This document shows, in pieces, positions 46,198 to 54,390 of a stretch of 64,000 nt of DNA; positions within the stretch are counted from its first letter, which is position 1, and every line of letters starts with the position of its first letter. The notes below the pieces were generated by a model. The model ran no database searches, was not told the origin of the DNA, and saw nothing but the letters and a program-made list of their open reading frames with translations. The stretch comes from G965212025 sp965215765 (GTDB taxonomy: Bacteria > Pseudomonadota > Gammaproteobacteria > Poriferisulfidales > Oxydemutatoraceae), in the NCBI GenBank assembly GCA_965215765.1, contig OZ244118.1:1302001-1366000 (forward strand). Reading direction: 5' to 3'. Position numbers and translations under genes: made by a program.

Positions 46198-48735
46198 TTA
46201 TCGCCTCTTCGTGGCTTTTATAAGAGTTTCAAGAATATTTGCTGGCCCATCATCTTTAATAAGGCCTGTAGTGCCTGGTCTGAACATTGTTTCAAGTACT
46301 ATTGGACGTTCGTTACTTCTTAGAGGGCTGTCGCTGTCCTGTAGTGCGAAGTATGTGAATAAAATTGTGATACGCTCTCGGCAGTCCATTTCCAAATGCT
46401 GGTTAGAGACAAATCCTCTCGCCGACACACGCGTCAGCCAAAAGCCCAGGGTGGATATCATGAGTAATATAGAGACCTTCCATAAGTCATCCACTTGCCC
46501 ATTCTTATTACCATTAGGCTCGCTTCTTGTTGGAGTAGTAGCTGTTTTTTGCAACATAGAAATCTTCCGTTGGTTATCTATATAACTATTTATTGTCACA
46601 TTTGCCGCGTTTACTGTTGGTGAAGTAGCTGTTGTTGAATTAGCTGCTATCTTTTTACTTGTTACTTCGCAAGGTACTGCTTTGCAATCTACCGCCTTGC
46701 AATCTACTGCCTTGCAATCCACTGCCTTGCAGTCCACTGCCTTGCAATCCGCTGAACTGCAAGGTACCAGATTGCATGCTAATGAACCAGCAGTCCCTGC
46801 ACCGCAAAGTGCTGGTGCGCCAGGTACTGGACTACAGACTACAGGGTCGCAGGTTAGTGCATCGCAAAGCGTTGGCGAGTCAGCTGCTTCAGCAGAAGGC
46901 ATTATCATGTTGATTGTGCTGATTATGCTTAAAAAATCACTTTTAAAATTTGCCTTTGGGTGGAACAAGTAGACAGCCGTTACGGTAAAAATAATAGCAG
47001 TTAAGAGTGCAATAGTTACAGCAGCTACACGCTCATTTTTTCGTTCTCCTATGTGTATTTTCTGTTTATCTAGCCAGAACTTTGTCGCTTCATGGTATGA
47101 TGCGCTGAGCTTAAGGAACTTGCTAAAAGCACTAAAGTTTTTCTCCGTCTCTTTGTGCAATTTATCAAATTTCTTTACTAGCGGTGCTATCTGATATTTA
47201 AATATATTTTCATGCTTTAGTAGCTGTTGTCTAAATATGGTTGTTCGCTTTGTTGTTTGTTCCTTAAATTCTTTTACTCGGTTATATCTCTGATTTTTGG
47301 AGATGTTCTCATGTTTAGTTCCCTGTTGCCTATGTGTAATTTCTTGTCTAGTTGTCTGATGTTTGAAGACATTCTCATGCTTACCTACCTGTTGTCTGAA
47401 TGTGATTGCTTGACTAGTTGTCTGTTCTTCTGCCCTTTTTGTAAGTGAATCAAATCGTTCTTGCATATCTGTAGTTCTATCTATAAATGTTTTTTCTTGA
47501 TTGTCCACCTGTTGATCAAATATAATCGCTTGACTATTTACCTGCTCTCCAGCTTTTTTTGAAAGTAAATCAAATCGTTCTTGTATAACTGTAGTTCTAT
47601 CTATAAATGTTTTTTCTTGATTGTCCATCTGTTGATCAAATATAACCGCTTGACTATTTACCTGCTCTCCAGCTTTTTTTGAAAGTAAATCAAATCGTTC
47701 TTGCATATCTGCAGTTCTATCTATAAATATCTTTTCTTGATTGTCCATCTGTTGATCAAATATAGTCGCTTGACTTGTTATCTGTTCTTCAGCTCTTTTT
47801 GAAAGTAATCTTGACTGCTCTTGCAGCTCTGTTGCTCGTTCTTTAAGTCTTTTTCCCTGATTATCTATATGATGTCTAAGGACGTTTTCGTGCTTAGCCA
47901 TCCGTTGTTTAATTATTATTGCTTGACGGTTTGCTAGTTCATCGGCTCCTTTTGTAACCAGATCAGATTGTTCTTGCAGCTCTGCAGCTTGTTCTCTAAA
48001 TATTTTTCCTTGGTTAGCTATCCGGTTTTCAAAGTCACTTATTTGCTCATTTACCTGTCTTTCAAATTCACTTGCTCGCAGAGTTGCCTGTTTTTCCACA
48101 TTCTTCATAAGCGATACTGTACGCTCTTGCAATTCTGTGGTTTCCCTGATCTGGTGCTCATTCTTTTCTTCAAGATCCTCATGTTGCTTTTCAAATCTAT
48201 CCGACCACCTCTGTTGAACCGAGTCTTGAACTTTTCGTTGCGCTTCAATGGAATCTGCTGCAGAGCCTTGAAGGTATTTCATTGCCCAGTACGCTCCTTC
48301 ATACGCATCGGGGCTGAACAGGCTTATTTTCTCTTTATTCAGAGAAGCGAGTGCGTAACCGGCGACTTGAGGAGATTTTTTGTCTTTTAGGTCTAAAACA
48401 AAGAGTGCATTGGGGGCATCAGCCAGAGTGAACCCTTGATCTACTGCAGTTTGGGTTTGCTCTCTAAAAACTTTGGTCAGTTCAGTTTGTTTTTTCTGAT
48501 CATCCGGATGCCACTCTAGCAACTCAATGAATTGGTCAGCTTGCGTAAAATACCTCTTAAAGGGATCCCATACCTGAGCCAAGTTGTCATCTTCCCGTGC
48601 TGCCTGTTCTAACCAAGACCATGCATCCCGTTGGGATTGCATAAATTCGCGTAGTTCATCAATATTGGTAAATTTCTTTTTAGTGCCGGAAAAATCTAAC
48701 GTGATAAGCAATTCTTTTTCAGTTTCTTCTGCCAT
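46198..48735 (-). CDS. Long coiled-coil membrane protein with Cys-rich loop and DUF6161-like C-terminus
   Basis: 845 residues. The N-terminal ~150 residues (ITLDFSGTKKKFTNIDELRE, FMQSQRDAWSWLEQ) look like the N-domain of DUF6161 proteins. Residues ~175-540 are a coiled coil built on 40-residue repeats (DNQEKTFIDRTTDMQERFDL, LSKKAGEQVNSQA), four near-identical and others decayed. Transmembrane helix one (VAAVTIALLTAIIFTVTAVY) is at ~568-590. A Cys-rich loop follows (LCDALTCDPVVCSP) with five tandem CKAVD pentapeptides, encoded by a 15-bp repeat at about 46675-46755. A second helix lies at ~752-770, then a C-terminal domain (HLEMDCRERITILFTYFALQ, MFRPGTTGLIKDDGP) matching the DUF6161 pattern. 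Function is unknown. It sits 150 bp upstream of the SLATT/nucleotidyltransferase pair on the same strand, so a defence role as membrane effector or sensor is plausible. The start has a gggag site. Confidence 0.75.
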   Translation of the reverse strand: MAEETEKELLITLDFSGTKKKFTNIDELREFMQSQRDAWSWLEQAAREDDNLAQVWDPFKRYFTQADQFIELLEWHPDDQKKQTELTKVFREQTQTAVDQGFTLADAPNALFVLDLKDKKSPQVAGYALASLNKEKISLFSPDAYEGAYWAMKYLQGSAADSIEAQRKVQDSVQQRWSDRFEKQHEDLEEKNEHQIRETTELQERTVSLMKNVEKQATLRASEFERQVNEQISDFENRIANQGKIFREQAAELQEQSDLVTKGADELANRQAIIIKQRMAKHENVLRHHIDNQGKRLKERATELQEQSRLLSKRAEEQITSQATIFDQQMDNQEKIFIDRTADMQERFDLLSKKAGEQVNSQAVIFDQQMDNQEKTFIDRTTVIQERFDLLSKKAGEQVNSQAIIFDQQVDNQEKTFIDRTTDMQERFDSLTKRAEEQTTSQAITFRQQVGKHENVFKHQTTRQEITHRQQGTKHENISKNQRYNRVKEFKEQTTKRTTIFRQQLLKHENIFKYQIAPLVKKFDKLHKETEKNFSAFSKFLKLSASYHEATKFWLDKQKIHIGERKNERVAAVTIALLTAIIFTVTAVYLFHPKANFKSDFLSIISTINMIMPSAEAADSPTLCDALTCDPVVCSPVPGAPALCGAGTAGSLACNLVPCSSADCKAVDCKAVDCKAVDCKAVDCKAVPCEVTSKKIAANSTTATSPTVNAANVTINSYIDNQRKISMLQKTATTPTRSEPNGNKNGQVDDLWKVSILLMISTLGFWLTRVSARGFVSNQHLEMDCRERITILFTYFALQDSDSPLRSNERPIVLETMFRPGTTGLIKDDGPANILETLIKATKRR

Positions 48736-48989
48736 TTGAATCCACTCCCATCCACCACTATCATTTGGCGGAGTTACGGTGAGAAAATATATCAGAGCCG
48801 CCCGCCAGTCTCATCTCTGACGACCGCATTGCCTCTGTTTACAGTAAAACGCGCCTGTTTGCAACCTTTTGAGCATTGATGCATTTCCCCACATTCCAGT
48901 TGACGCCGATGATTCACTAATACTTATCCCACTTGAGAGCATTGAACTCGACATCCAGGTAATGGTGGTTTCGAGTGCGCCAACCCATG

Positions 48990-50042
48990 CGATAGGGCGG
49001 TCTTTTCCGTTGCATTCGGTGTTGCTGTGATCGGTCGTTAACTTGACCCCATGCCTCTGGCTCAGCAGATGTCCAGCCAATGTTCCGAGGAATATTTTCT
49101 TCCACCATTGCTTGATTTGCCGGTGCATTGCGGCTGCGCCAAGTTGCATGGAGCGCATGATCTTGGTGACCTTGTCCGCGACCTGAACCACCACTTTGGT
49201 TTTGCCGCGATTGATTGTCACGTCAATCACACTGTAGGCATCTCCGTCACTCAGCCCGCGTTGGTAGGCGAGAACGTGTGGGGCAGTCCATGACCTTCCC
49301 AAAGCTCCGCTGTTTCTCTTGCCATTTGGTTGAATTTACGGATGAAAGGAAAAAGAGCTACCGCTTGTCTGGAAAAACCTACCGTTTATCCACCGAAATT
49401 AGTGTCGGAATCCAGGCGAAGGTCGCGGATTTACGCATGGTCAGATTGTCATCTTGCTTTTGCACCATTGTTTGATTTGCCGGAGCATCCCGGCTGCACC
49501 AAGTTGCATGCCGCGCATGATCTTGGTGACCTTGTCCGCGACCCGAACCACCGCTTTGGTTTTGTCGCGATGGATTGTCACGTCAAGCACGCTGGAGGAT
49601 CCCCGTCACTCAGCCCGCATTGGTAGGTGAGAACCTGTGGGGCAGTCCATGACCTTCCCAAAGCTTCGCTGTTCTCTTCGTTTATGGTTGAATTGACGGA
49701 TGAAAGGAAAAAACGCTACCGTTTGTCCGGAAAAATTGACCGCTTATCCACCGAAGTCAGTGTCAGAACCCGGGTAAAGGTCACGGACTTGCGCGTGTTC
49801 AGATTGTCATCTTGCTTTTGCAAAAGTTGGCGAATGGTCACCCATTGATCCAGGGTAGGGCAGTCCATCACGGTTAGAGCCGGTCGTCTGTTGCGCGAGT
49901 TTTTTGTTTCTCGTGCCAAGTGGCGCGACACGTGGTGCAGCATGGTCTGGCTGGTAGGCGACAGACTGACCAAGTTGGCATAGTGCCCCACCAGCTATCC
50001 GGCAAAAGCCGTGTTTGAGGTGTCGCTGATTTTCTGTAGTCA
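48990..50042 (-). pseudogene. pglZ: Decayed second pglZ fragment with internal duplication
   Basis: Minus-strand pieces match PglZ from about residue 330 to 575 in broken frames: HYANLVSLSPTSQTMLHHVS, RRPALTVMDCPTLDQWVTIR, YQRGLSDGDAYSVIDVTINR, KIMRSMQLGAAAMHRQIKQW and LTTDHSNTECNGKDRP. The metal motifs are altered (VMDG to VMDC, DHGN to DHSN), so it is not functional even apart from frameshifts. The segment around DVTI..GKTK...DKV.KIMR occurs twice (about 49450-49600 and 49090-49240), a partial tandem duplication. Both ends lie in unrelated DNA. Confidence 0.8.
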
Positions 50043-50199
50043 AGCAATCAATACACACGATGAACTATTAGTCCAAATGTCTCAGAAATCGGTTCCGGAT
50101 ACCGAGATTGGCGGAGACGATGATCTTGGCGAAGGCTAAGCAGGCTTCGAGGCTTTGGTCTCGACCGTTCATGAGCGGCGTTCAAAGATGGCGTTTCGG

Positions 50200-50228
50200 T
50201 TGACACTGTTCCAGAGATTAAACATAGT
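50200..50228 (+). promoter_or_regulatory. Candidate sigma70 promoter of the lipoprotein gene
   Basis: Perfect -35 TTGACA (50200-50205), 17-base spacer and CATAGT as -10 (50223-50228), about 60 bases before the ATG. The -10 matches four of six. Confidence 0.5.
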
Positions 50229-50286
50229 GGCGAACAGTCAAGTGCCGCTTGGCTGGTAATTAAGAGGGATTAGCTCGGGAGGAGTA

Positions 50287-51495
50287 ATGGTGAAGTATAG
50301 AGATGTGGTCGTTTTTTGCTTGATGGCGTGCCTGACAAACGGTTGCGCACGATATGTGGCGAGTTCTGTTACAAATTACGAGGAACTTAATTCACAGTTG
50401 ACCTATCTTCCTTGGTGGTCAACGGGAGACGAGCTCCTCGCTGATGAAAACAAGGAGCTCAATAGCCTTGATCTCGAGCCGGGGATGCGGCTTACCGTAA
50501 ACTCGCTTCCAATTTCGAAGGCTGGTAAAGTGCGAACTCTTGTTTTGCCGGCAACCTACCAATGGGTTGTCCCAGCGCCAGGTGTGGACGGCACAATCGG
50601 CTCGTATGGGCGAGCTGACTTCTTCTTTCTTGATTGGCTTATGATCAACGGTGTCGTTGGCGACAAAGAGAGTCACGACCTTGAGGATTCCTTTCGTAAG
50701 CTTGGCACCAGCTTGCGAGTAAGCGTGGAGCAAGGGAAAACAAAGGTTCCAGATGGACGTTACTTTTCCGACTTGCTCGGAGATCGGGTAATGGGTGAAT
50801 GGATCAACCCTGAACGGTGGCTCGTTCGAACCGCGAAACCTGCGGCGCGGCTGCTTTATCTGACGAAGGATCCTTCAAATGTGACTAGTCACAGATACAC
50901 GGTAGAGGTTCTTCGTCGCCGCATGCGTGCTGCTGCGGCTGGCGATTTTCCGGACACCCGGTTGAACATTCAGCACGCAAGGCGGCTGAAGATGACGCTA
51001 GAACTGAAGGACGTGGACGGAACTTTGTTTTCGTCGCGGACGCTCTCGGTACTTGACGGAGACGATTGGTTTTTCACGAATGTTCCTAGTGATTTCCGGA
51101 AAGATGAGCGGCACAACAAAGAATGGATTAAATGTTGCCCATCCTTCAATAAGGCACGCGGAATGATCGATGTTGAGATTGCCGTGCGCACCCGAGGTGA
51201 TGCGACTCCGATTTATCTACCTGGGGACACAAGCGTTGCTGAGTTGGAAAAGCTGCTGGGGCGGCAGATAAAAGGATTTCGCCGCCCGGCACATCACATC
51301 AATACGCTCCTTCCATCCGAGAAGGAAAGAAGCGAGTTATTGGTTAGCGAAGGTGGCACAGAGTTCGCTGCCTTTTATTTTCGAAAAGAATATGTGCTGT
51401 TCGACCCGTATTTCAGGGCGAGGCATGTGTATCGATTGGCGCCGGACGCGAAGGAAGACGTAGTCGTCGGCCATGGCGACATTCTGATTGAATAA
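50287..51495 (+). CDS. Predicted lipoprotein of unknown function, 402 residues
   Basis: A strong ggaggag site stands two to three bases before the ATG. The N-terminus has a short signal with a possible lipobox (LTNGC, Cys20). No transmembrane helix follows. I recognise no family. The body looks like a soluble beta-rich domain (SLPISKAGKVRTLVLPATYQ, GSYGRADFFFLDWLMINGVV) with an Arg-rich middle (VEVLRRRMRAAAAGDFPDTR). It is the only gene on the plus strand between 20 and 64 kb and stands alone between a decayed pglZ and repeat-bearing DNA, with its own promoter candidate. The open frame is clean, unlike its surroundings, which suggests recent arrival or selection. Confidence 0.7.
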   Translation: MVKYRDVVVFCLMACLTNGCARYVASSVTNYEELNSQLTYLPWWSTGDELLADENKELNSLDLEPGMRLTVNSLPISKAGKVRTLVLPATYQWVVPAPGVDGTIGSYGRADFFFLDWLMINGVVGDKESHDLEDSFRKLGTSLRVSVEQGKTKVPDGRYFSDLLGDRVMGEWINPERWLVRTAKPAARLLYLTKDPSNVTSHRYTVEVLRRRMRAAAAGDFPDTRLNIQHARRLKMTLELKDVDGTLFSSRTLSVLDGDDWFFTNVPSDFRKDERHNKEWIKCCPSFNKARGMIDVEIAVRTRGDATPIYLPGDTSVAELEKLLGRQIKGFRRPAHHINTLLPSEKERSELLVSEGGTEFAAFYFRKEYVLFDPYFRARHVYRLAPDAKEDVVVGHGDILIE

Positions 51496-52034
51496 AGGTA
51501 GCTTATGTCGGTTCGCTAACGGACTGTTTCAAGCACAGACAATCGTTCATCGTATGCGTAACGCGAGCAATGGCAAACGTTACGTTTTTCGTGCTTGAAC
51601 TGAGTGCTGCTAACGGCTGAGTTGAAAGACCCGCAGTACAGGGGCTTAAGATCAGCGGTTGGAACGTGAGTGCTGCTTTGCCGATACCGATGCGCGGTTC
51701 CCCACATACAGAACCTTCATCTAACCTGGAAAGACACCGCTACCATTGCAACTTGACTGGTTGAGTGTCAGCGCGGAGCGGAGACGACTACGTTTTGCGG
51801 GACGGTGGTCACTCACTCGCAGGCAAGCGATGCGAGCTTCCGACGCGCTTCGGGTCAGACTTGGGAAAAACAAAAAATCAGGGACAGGCAGGGAAATCAC
51901 CACACCTGTAGCGGTTAGTGGGTGGCGTGCTTATCAGATATGTGGGGTGTCGGGGTGATCGTGGCGAATAGTTTCTTCTCGGGTAGCAGTGGTATCAGTT
52001 TCACCTAACTAGTAGCGGCACTTTGAGTAACTTT
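51496..52034. other. Intergenic region with inverted repeat and dispersed-repeat copy
   Basis: No gene. A 9-bp inverted repeat ttcaagcac / gtgcttgaa with about 60 bases between arms lies at 51529-51600, just after the lipoprotein gene. At about 51835-51910 a short copy of the dispersed repeat (gcgcttcgggtcagacttgg, aaaaaatcagggacaggcag) is present. Confidence 0.5.
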
Positions 52035-52706
52035 TTAAGGCTGAATATTTTGGTCGTAGTATCCTGTCGGTGTCAGTGTGTGCTTAATTGCTGTGGCAAA
52101 GGGCAAGTCTTTGATGTCGTCTAATTCTTCTTGAAGTATTGGCACCCATTCGCTTTTGTCTAATTTATCGGCGTAGTCCGCGATTTTTTCTGCCTTCTTC
52201 AGATGACATTTTAGTGCTGATTTGCGTATTTGGCGTAGCGAACCGTTTAAGTTAAAAATGCGAATGGTTTTTTCGGCGCGCTTCTCGTCGGGACGTGATA
52301 ACCCTTTAGTAGGAAAAACTTTGCCATCTGGCAGGAACGTCAGAAAGTTCTCTGGGTCTTCATCGTCCATTTTAATCAAATCACGGTGGCAGTAGCCTTT
52401 CAGAGGATTTTTCGGAGAATCTTTATGTTTTCCGCAACTGTCTTTACGATTACAGGAGCCAAATAGGTTGCTCCATGAAAAGGTTCCTTGTGGATAACGG
52501 CTTTGTTGACGAAAATGCTCAATGTGGCATTTTTTGCTTGTCGTTTTTATCCAGAATTCGCAATAAGCACAGCGGCCTTTCTGCATTTCATGTATTTTCT
52601 GCCAAATTTCTTCTCTATGTTCTTGCGAGACATTGTCCCATTTGTCGCGGCCATGTCGATATTGGCTTAAGCAGTCAGGCTCTTTTGGGCGCGTTAATTT
52701 ATGCAT
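52035..52706 (-). CDS. ptuB: Septu PtuB, HNH nuclease
   Basis: 223 residues, of the TIGR02646/PtuB type. The HNH core is visible: CAYC (46-49), CHIEHFR with H61 and H64, then NLFGSCN and CGKHKD. The order CxxC...HxEHF...N..GSC is that of PtuB proteins. In Septu PtuB is the nuclease that joins a PtuA ATPase complex and acts on nucleic acid after infection. It starts nine bases after the ptuA stop in the same direction. Confidence 0.9.
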   Translation of the reverse strand: MHKLTRPKEPDCLSQYRHGRDKWDNVSQEHREEIWQKIHEMQKGRCAYCEFWIKTTSKKCHIEHFRQQSRYPQGTFSWSNLFGSCNRKDSCGKHKDSPKNPLKGYCHRDLIKMDDEDPENFLTFLPDGKVFPTKGLSRPDEKRAEKTIRIFNLNGSLRQIRKSALKCHLKKAEKIADYADKLDKSEWVPILQEELDDIKDLPFATAIKHTLTPTGYYDQNIQP

Positions 52707-52715
52707 AACATTTCC

Positions 52716-54152
52716 TCAATCATTGAGTTTGGACAGTTTGGCTTTCATTGCTTGTATGCGAATTATTTGCTTACAGTCCAGCCATTCTTGATGGGTTTCA
52801 CCGAAGTGGTTGATAATTCTTTCTTTTAATTTGTTGCCCTTTTCGCTTGTATGCTCACCCTGAACGATGAATTTCTTGTATTCGCTCAACCACTGGGCTT
52901 GTTCCACGTCTGGTACAGGGTCAGTGCCTTGCAAATGCGCCATGACATCTGAACTAGCAACGCCGAGACTTTGTACGGTTGCTGGCTCTGCCGAGGATTC
53001 CATCTTGCCGGTATCGGTATTGAACTCATGTTCTATGATGCGGATGCACTCGGCGGGTACAGTGGACAGTACCTGTGGGCTATGGGTGGTTAATACAAAC
53101 TGAATATTGGGAAATGCGGCTTGCAGTGAACCGACAACGGTTTGTTGCCATTTTGGATGAAGGTGCATGTCCACTTCATCAATCATCACGATACCAGTCG
53201 ACTTTGTCGCTGCAGCCTTGCCTAGGTGCCCGTTAAGCAATACGCAGCGGTAGGCAATATCGGCAACCATCGCCAAGATGTTTTTTATACCGTCGCTCAA
53301 CTGTTCCGCTTTCAATACGCCATGGTCATCATGCTTGAGAACCAAGGCTTTATCGCGTTGGCTGAAGTTTAAGTTCTTCCAACCAACTGGCTTCAGTACT
53401 TTATTAACGGCATCTCGAACCACTTCGACAGGTGCTTTAAGTTTGGAACCTACGTCAATGGGTGTTGTATCTCCCTGCAACTTTTGTATTTGATATTCAA
53501 ACACTTTCTTGCAAGCTGCCGTAAACCACTCTTCAAACTGTCGGTAGCTTGAGGCTGGGTCTAGGCAGTCTCGGTAGGCAAAGGTTCGAATGCATGCATC
53601 ATTAGATTTTCTGCCTTTTTTGGTTTCAGTCAAACGCTTTTCTTTCCACAGGCGCCCTGTACCGTAATAGCCGAACACAGGTAATGATTGGGGTGGTGCT
53701 TCCAGGTTTCTGACAGCTTGCTGTAACTGTTTGGCATAAGCCATTAATTCACGACAGGGCTTACCGCCCTTTGTGCGAGATTTTGTCGTTTCACTGTCGC
53801 GATAACGTCGCCAGGATGTTTCGCCCTCACCGTAGTTACCTTCAGCTTTTACTGAGGAGGGCATTTGGCGAGCCATTTTATCTAATACACCGTCTGCGAC
53901 TGATGAAGAAGCCTCGCCGACTCTAATGATGCGAACATCATCAATGGCAATGGCATTGGCTGGGTCAGCAAAAGCGACATTTGTCAGATCAAACTGACTG
54001 ACGTATGGCCATAAGGCAACGCGTATGGCATCCAGAATAGCCGTTTTACCTTGGCCATTATTTGCCACAAGTACTGTGATTTGCTTATGAAGATTGACCG
54101 ACAAGCTTCGATAGCAGCGATAATTCTCCAGTGTTATTTTCGTGAGTTTCAT
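52716..54152 (-). CDS. ptuA: Septu PtuA, ABC-type ATPase
   Basis: 478 residues. Walker A ANNGQGKTA (30-38), Walker B GIVMIDEVDMHLHP (about 318) and H-loop LTTHSPQVLS (about 352) define an RloA/PtuA-type SMC-like ATPase. PtuA forms a multimer that holds PtuB in check and responds to nucleotide levels. Its N-terminus (MKLTKITLENYRCYRSLSVN) is typical. The start has a cggagc site. ptuB follows at once. Upstream on the same strand lie a 59-codon ORF and an AlbA_2/ATPase gene, all closely packed. Confidence 0.9.
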   Translation of the reverse strand: MKLTKITLENYRCYRSLSVNLHKQITVLVANNGQGKTAILDAIRVALWPYVSQFDLTNVAFADPANAIAIDDVRIIRVGEASSSVADGVLDKMARQMPSSVKAEGNYGEGETSWRRYRDSETTKSRTKGGKPCRELMAYAKQLQQAVRNLEAPPQSLPVFGYYGTGRLWKEKRLTETKKGRKSNDACIRTFAYRDCLDPASSYRQFEEWFTAACKKVFEYQIQKLQGDTTPIDVGSKLKAPVEVVRDAVNKVLKPVGWKNLNFSQRDKALVLKHDDHGVLKAEQLSDGIKNILAMVADIAYRCVLLNGHLGKAAATKSTGIVMIDEVDMHLHPKWQQTVVGSLQAAFPNIQFVLTTHSPQVLSTVPAECIRIIEHEFNTDTGKMESSAEPATVQSLGVASSDVMAHLQGTDPVPDVEQAQWLSEYKKFIVQGEHTSEKGNKLKERIINHFGETHQEWLDCKQIIRIQAMKAKLSKLND

Positions 54153-54168
54153 AATGTTTGCTCCGATT

Positions 54169-54348
54169 CTACCGCTTTTGAAGGCAGGTCACTGAGATCA
54201 TGGTTGATGTCGCTAAGCCAAAGTCGGGTTTGGCGGAAAAAAGCGTTTTCACGTAGTAAGACCCTCCAAATGCGCCATCACCGATAATAATTGCCAAGAT
54301 AAATTTGTCGGATCGACTTAAACAGCAAACGATTCCACTATGGCTCAT
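54169..54348 (-). CDS. 59-residue ORF between the AlbA_2 gene and ptuA
   Basis: The ATG overlaps (ATGA) the stop of a 17-codon ORF (MNKIQPSADVKLALGLA), which itself overlaps the end of the AlbA_2 gene. The stop lies 16 bases before the ptuA ATG. The product has a hydrophobic start (KFILAIIIGDGAFGGSYYVK) and no recognised family. Chain overlaps suggest either real coupling into ptuA or the remains of one frameshifted small gene. Confidence 0.35.
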   Translation of the reverse strand: MSHSGIVCCLSRSDKFILAIIIGDGAFGGSYYVKTLFSAKPDFGLATSTMISVTCLQKR

Positions 54349-54390
54349 GCTAACCCGAGGGCGAGCTTCACATCCGCTGAAGGTTGTATT

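Noticed and set aside
50060..50200. Transposase remnant before the lipoprotein gene
   Set aside because: Short open stretches (LEACLAFAKIIVSANLGIRN) look vaguely transposase-like but no motif or inverted repeat supports it.
51510..51640. Integron attC site after the lipoprotein gene
   Set aside because: There is a ttcaagcac/gtgcttgaa inverted repeat and a CTAAC, but no matching GTTRRRY core at the other end and no integrase.
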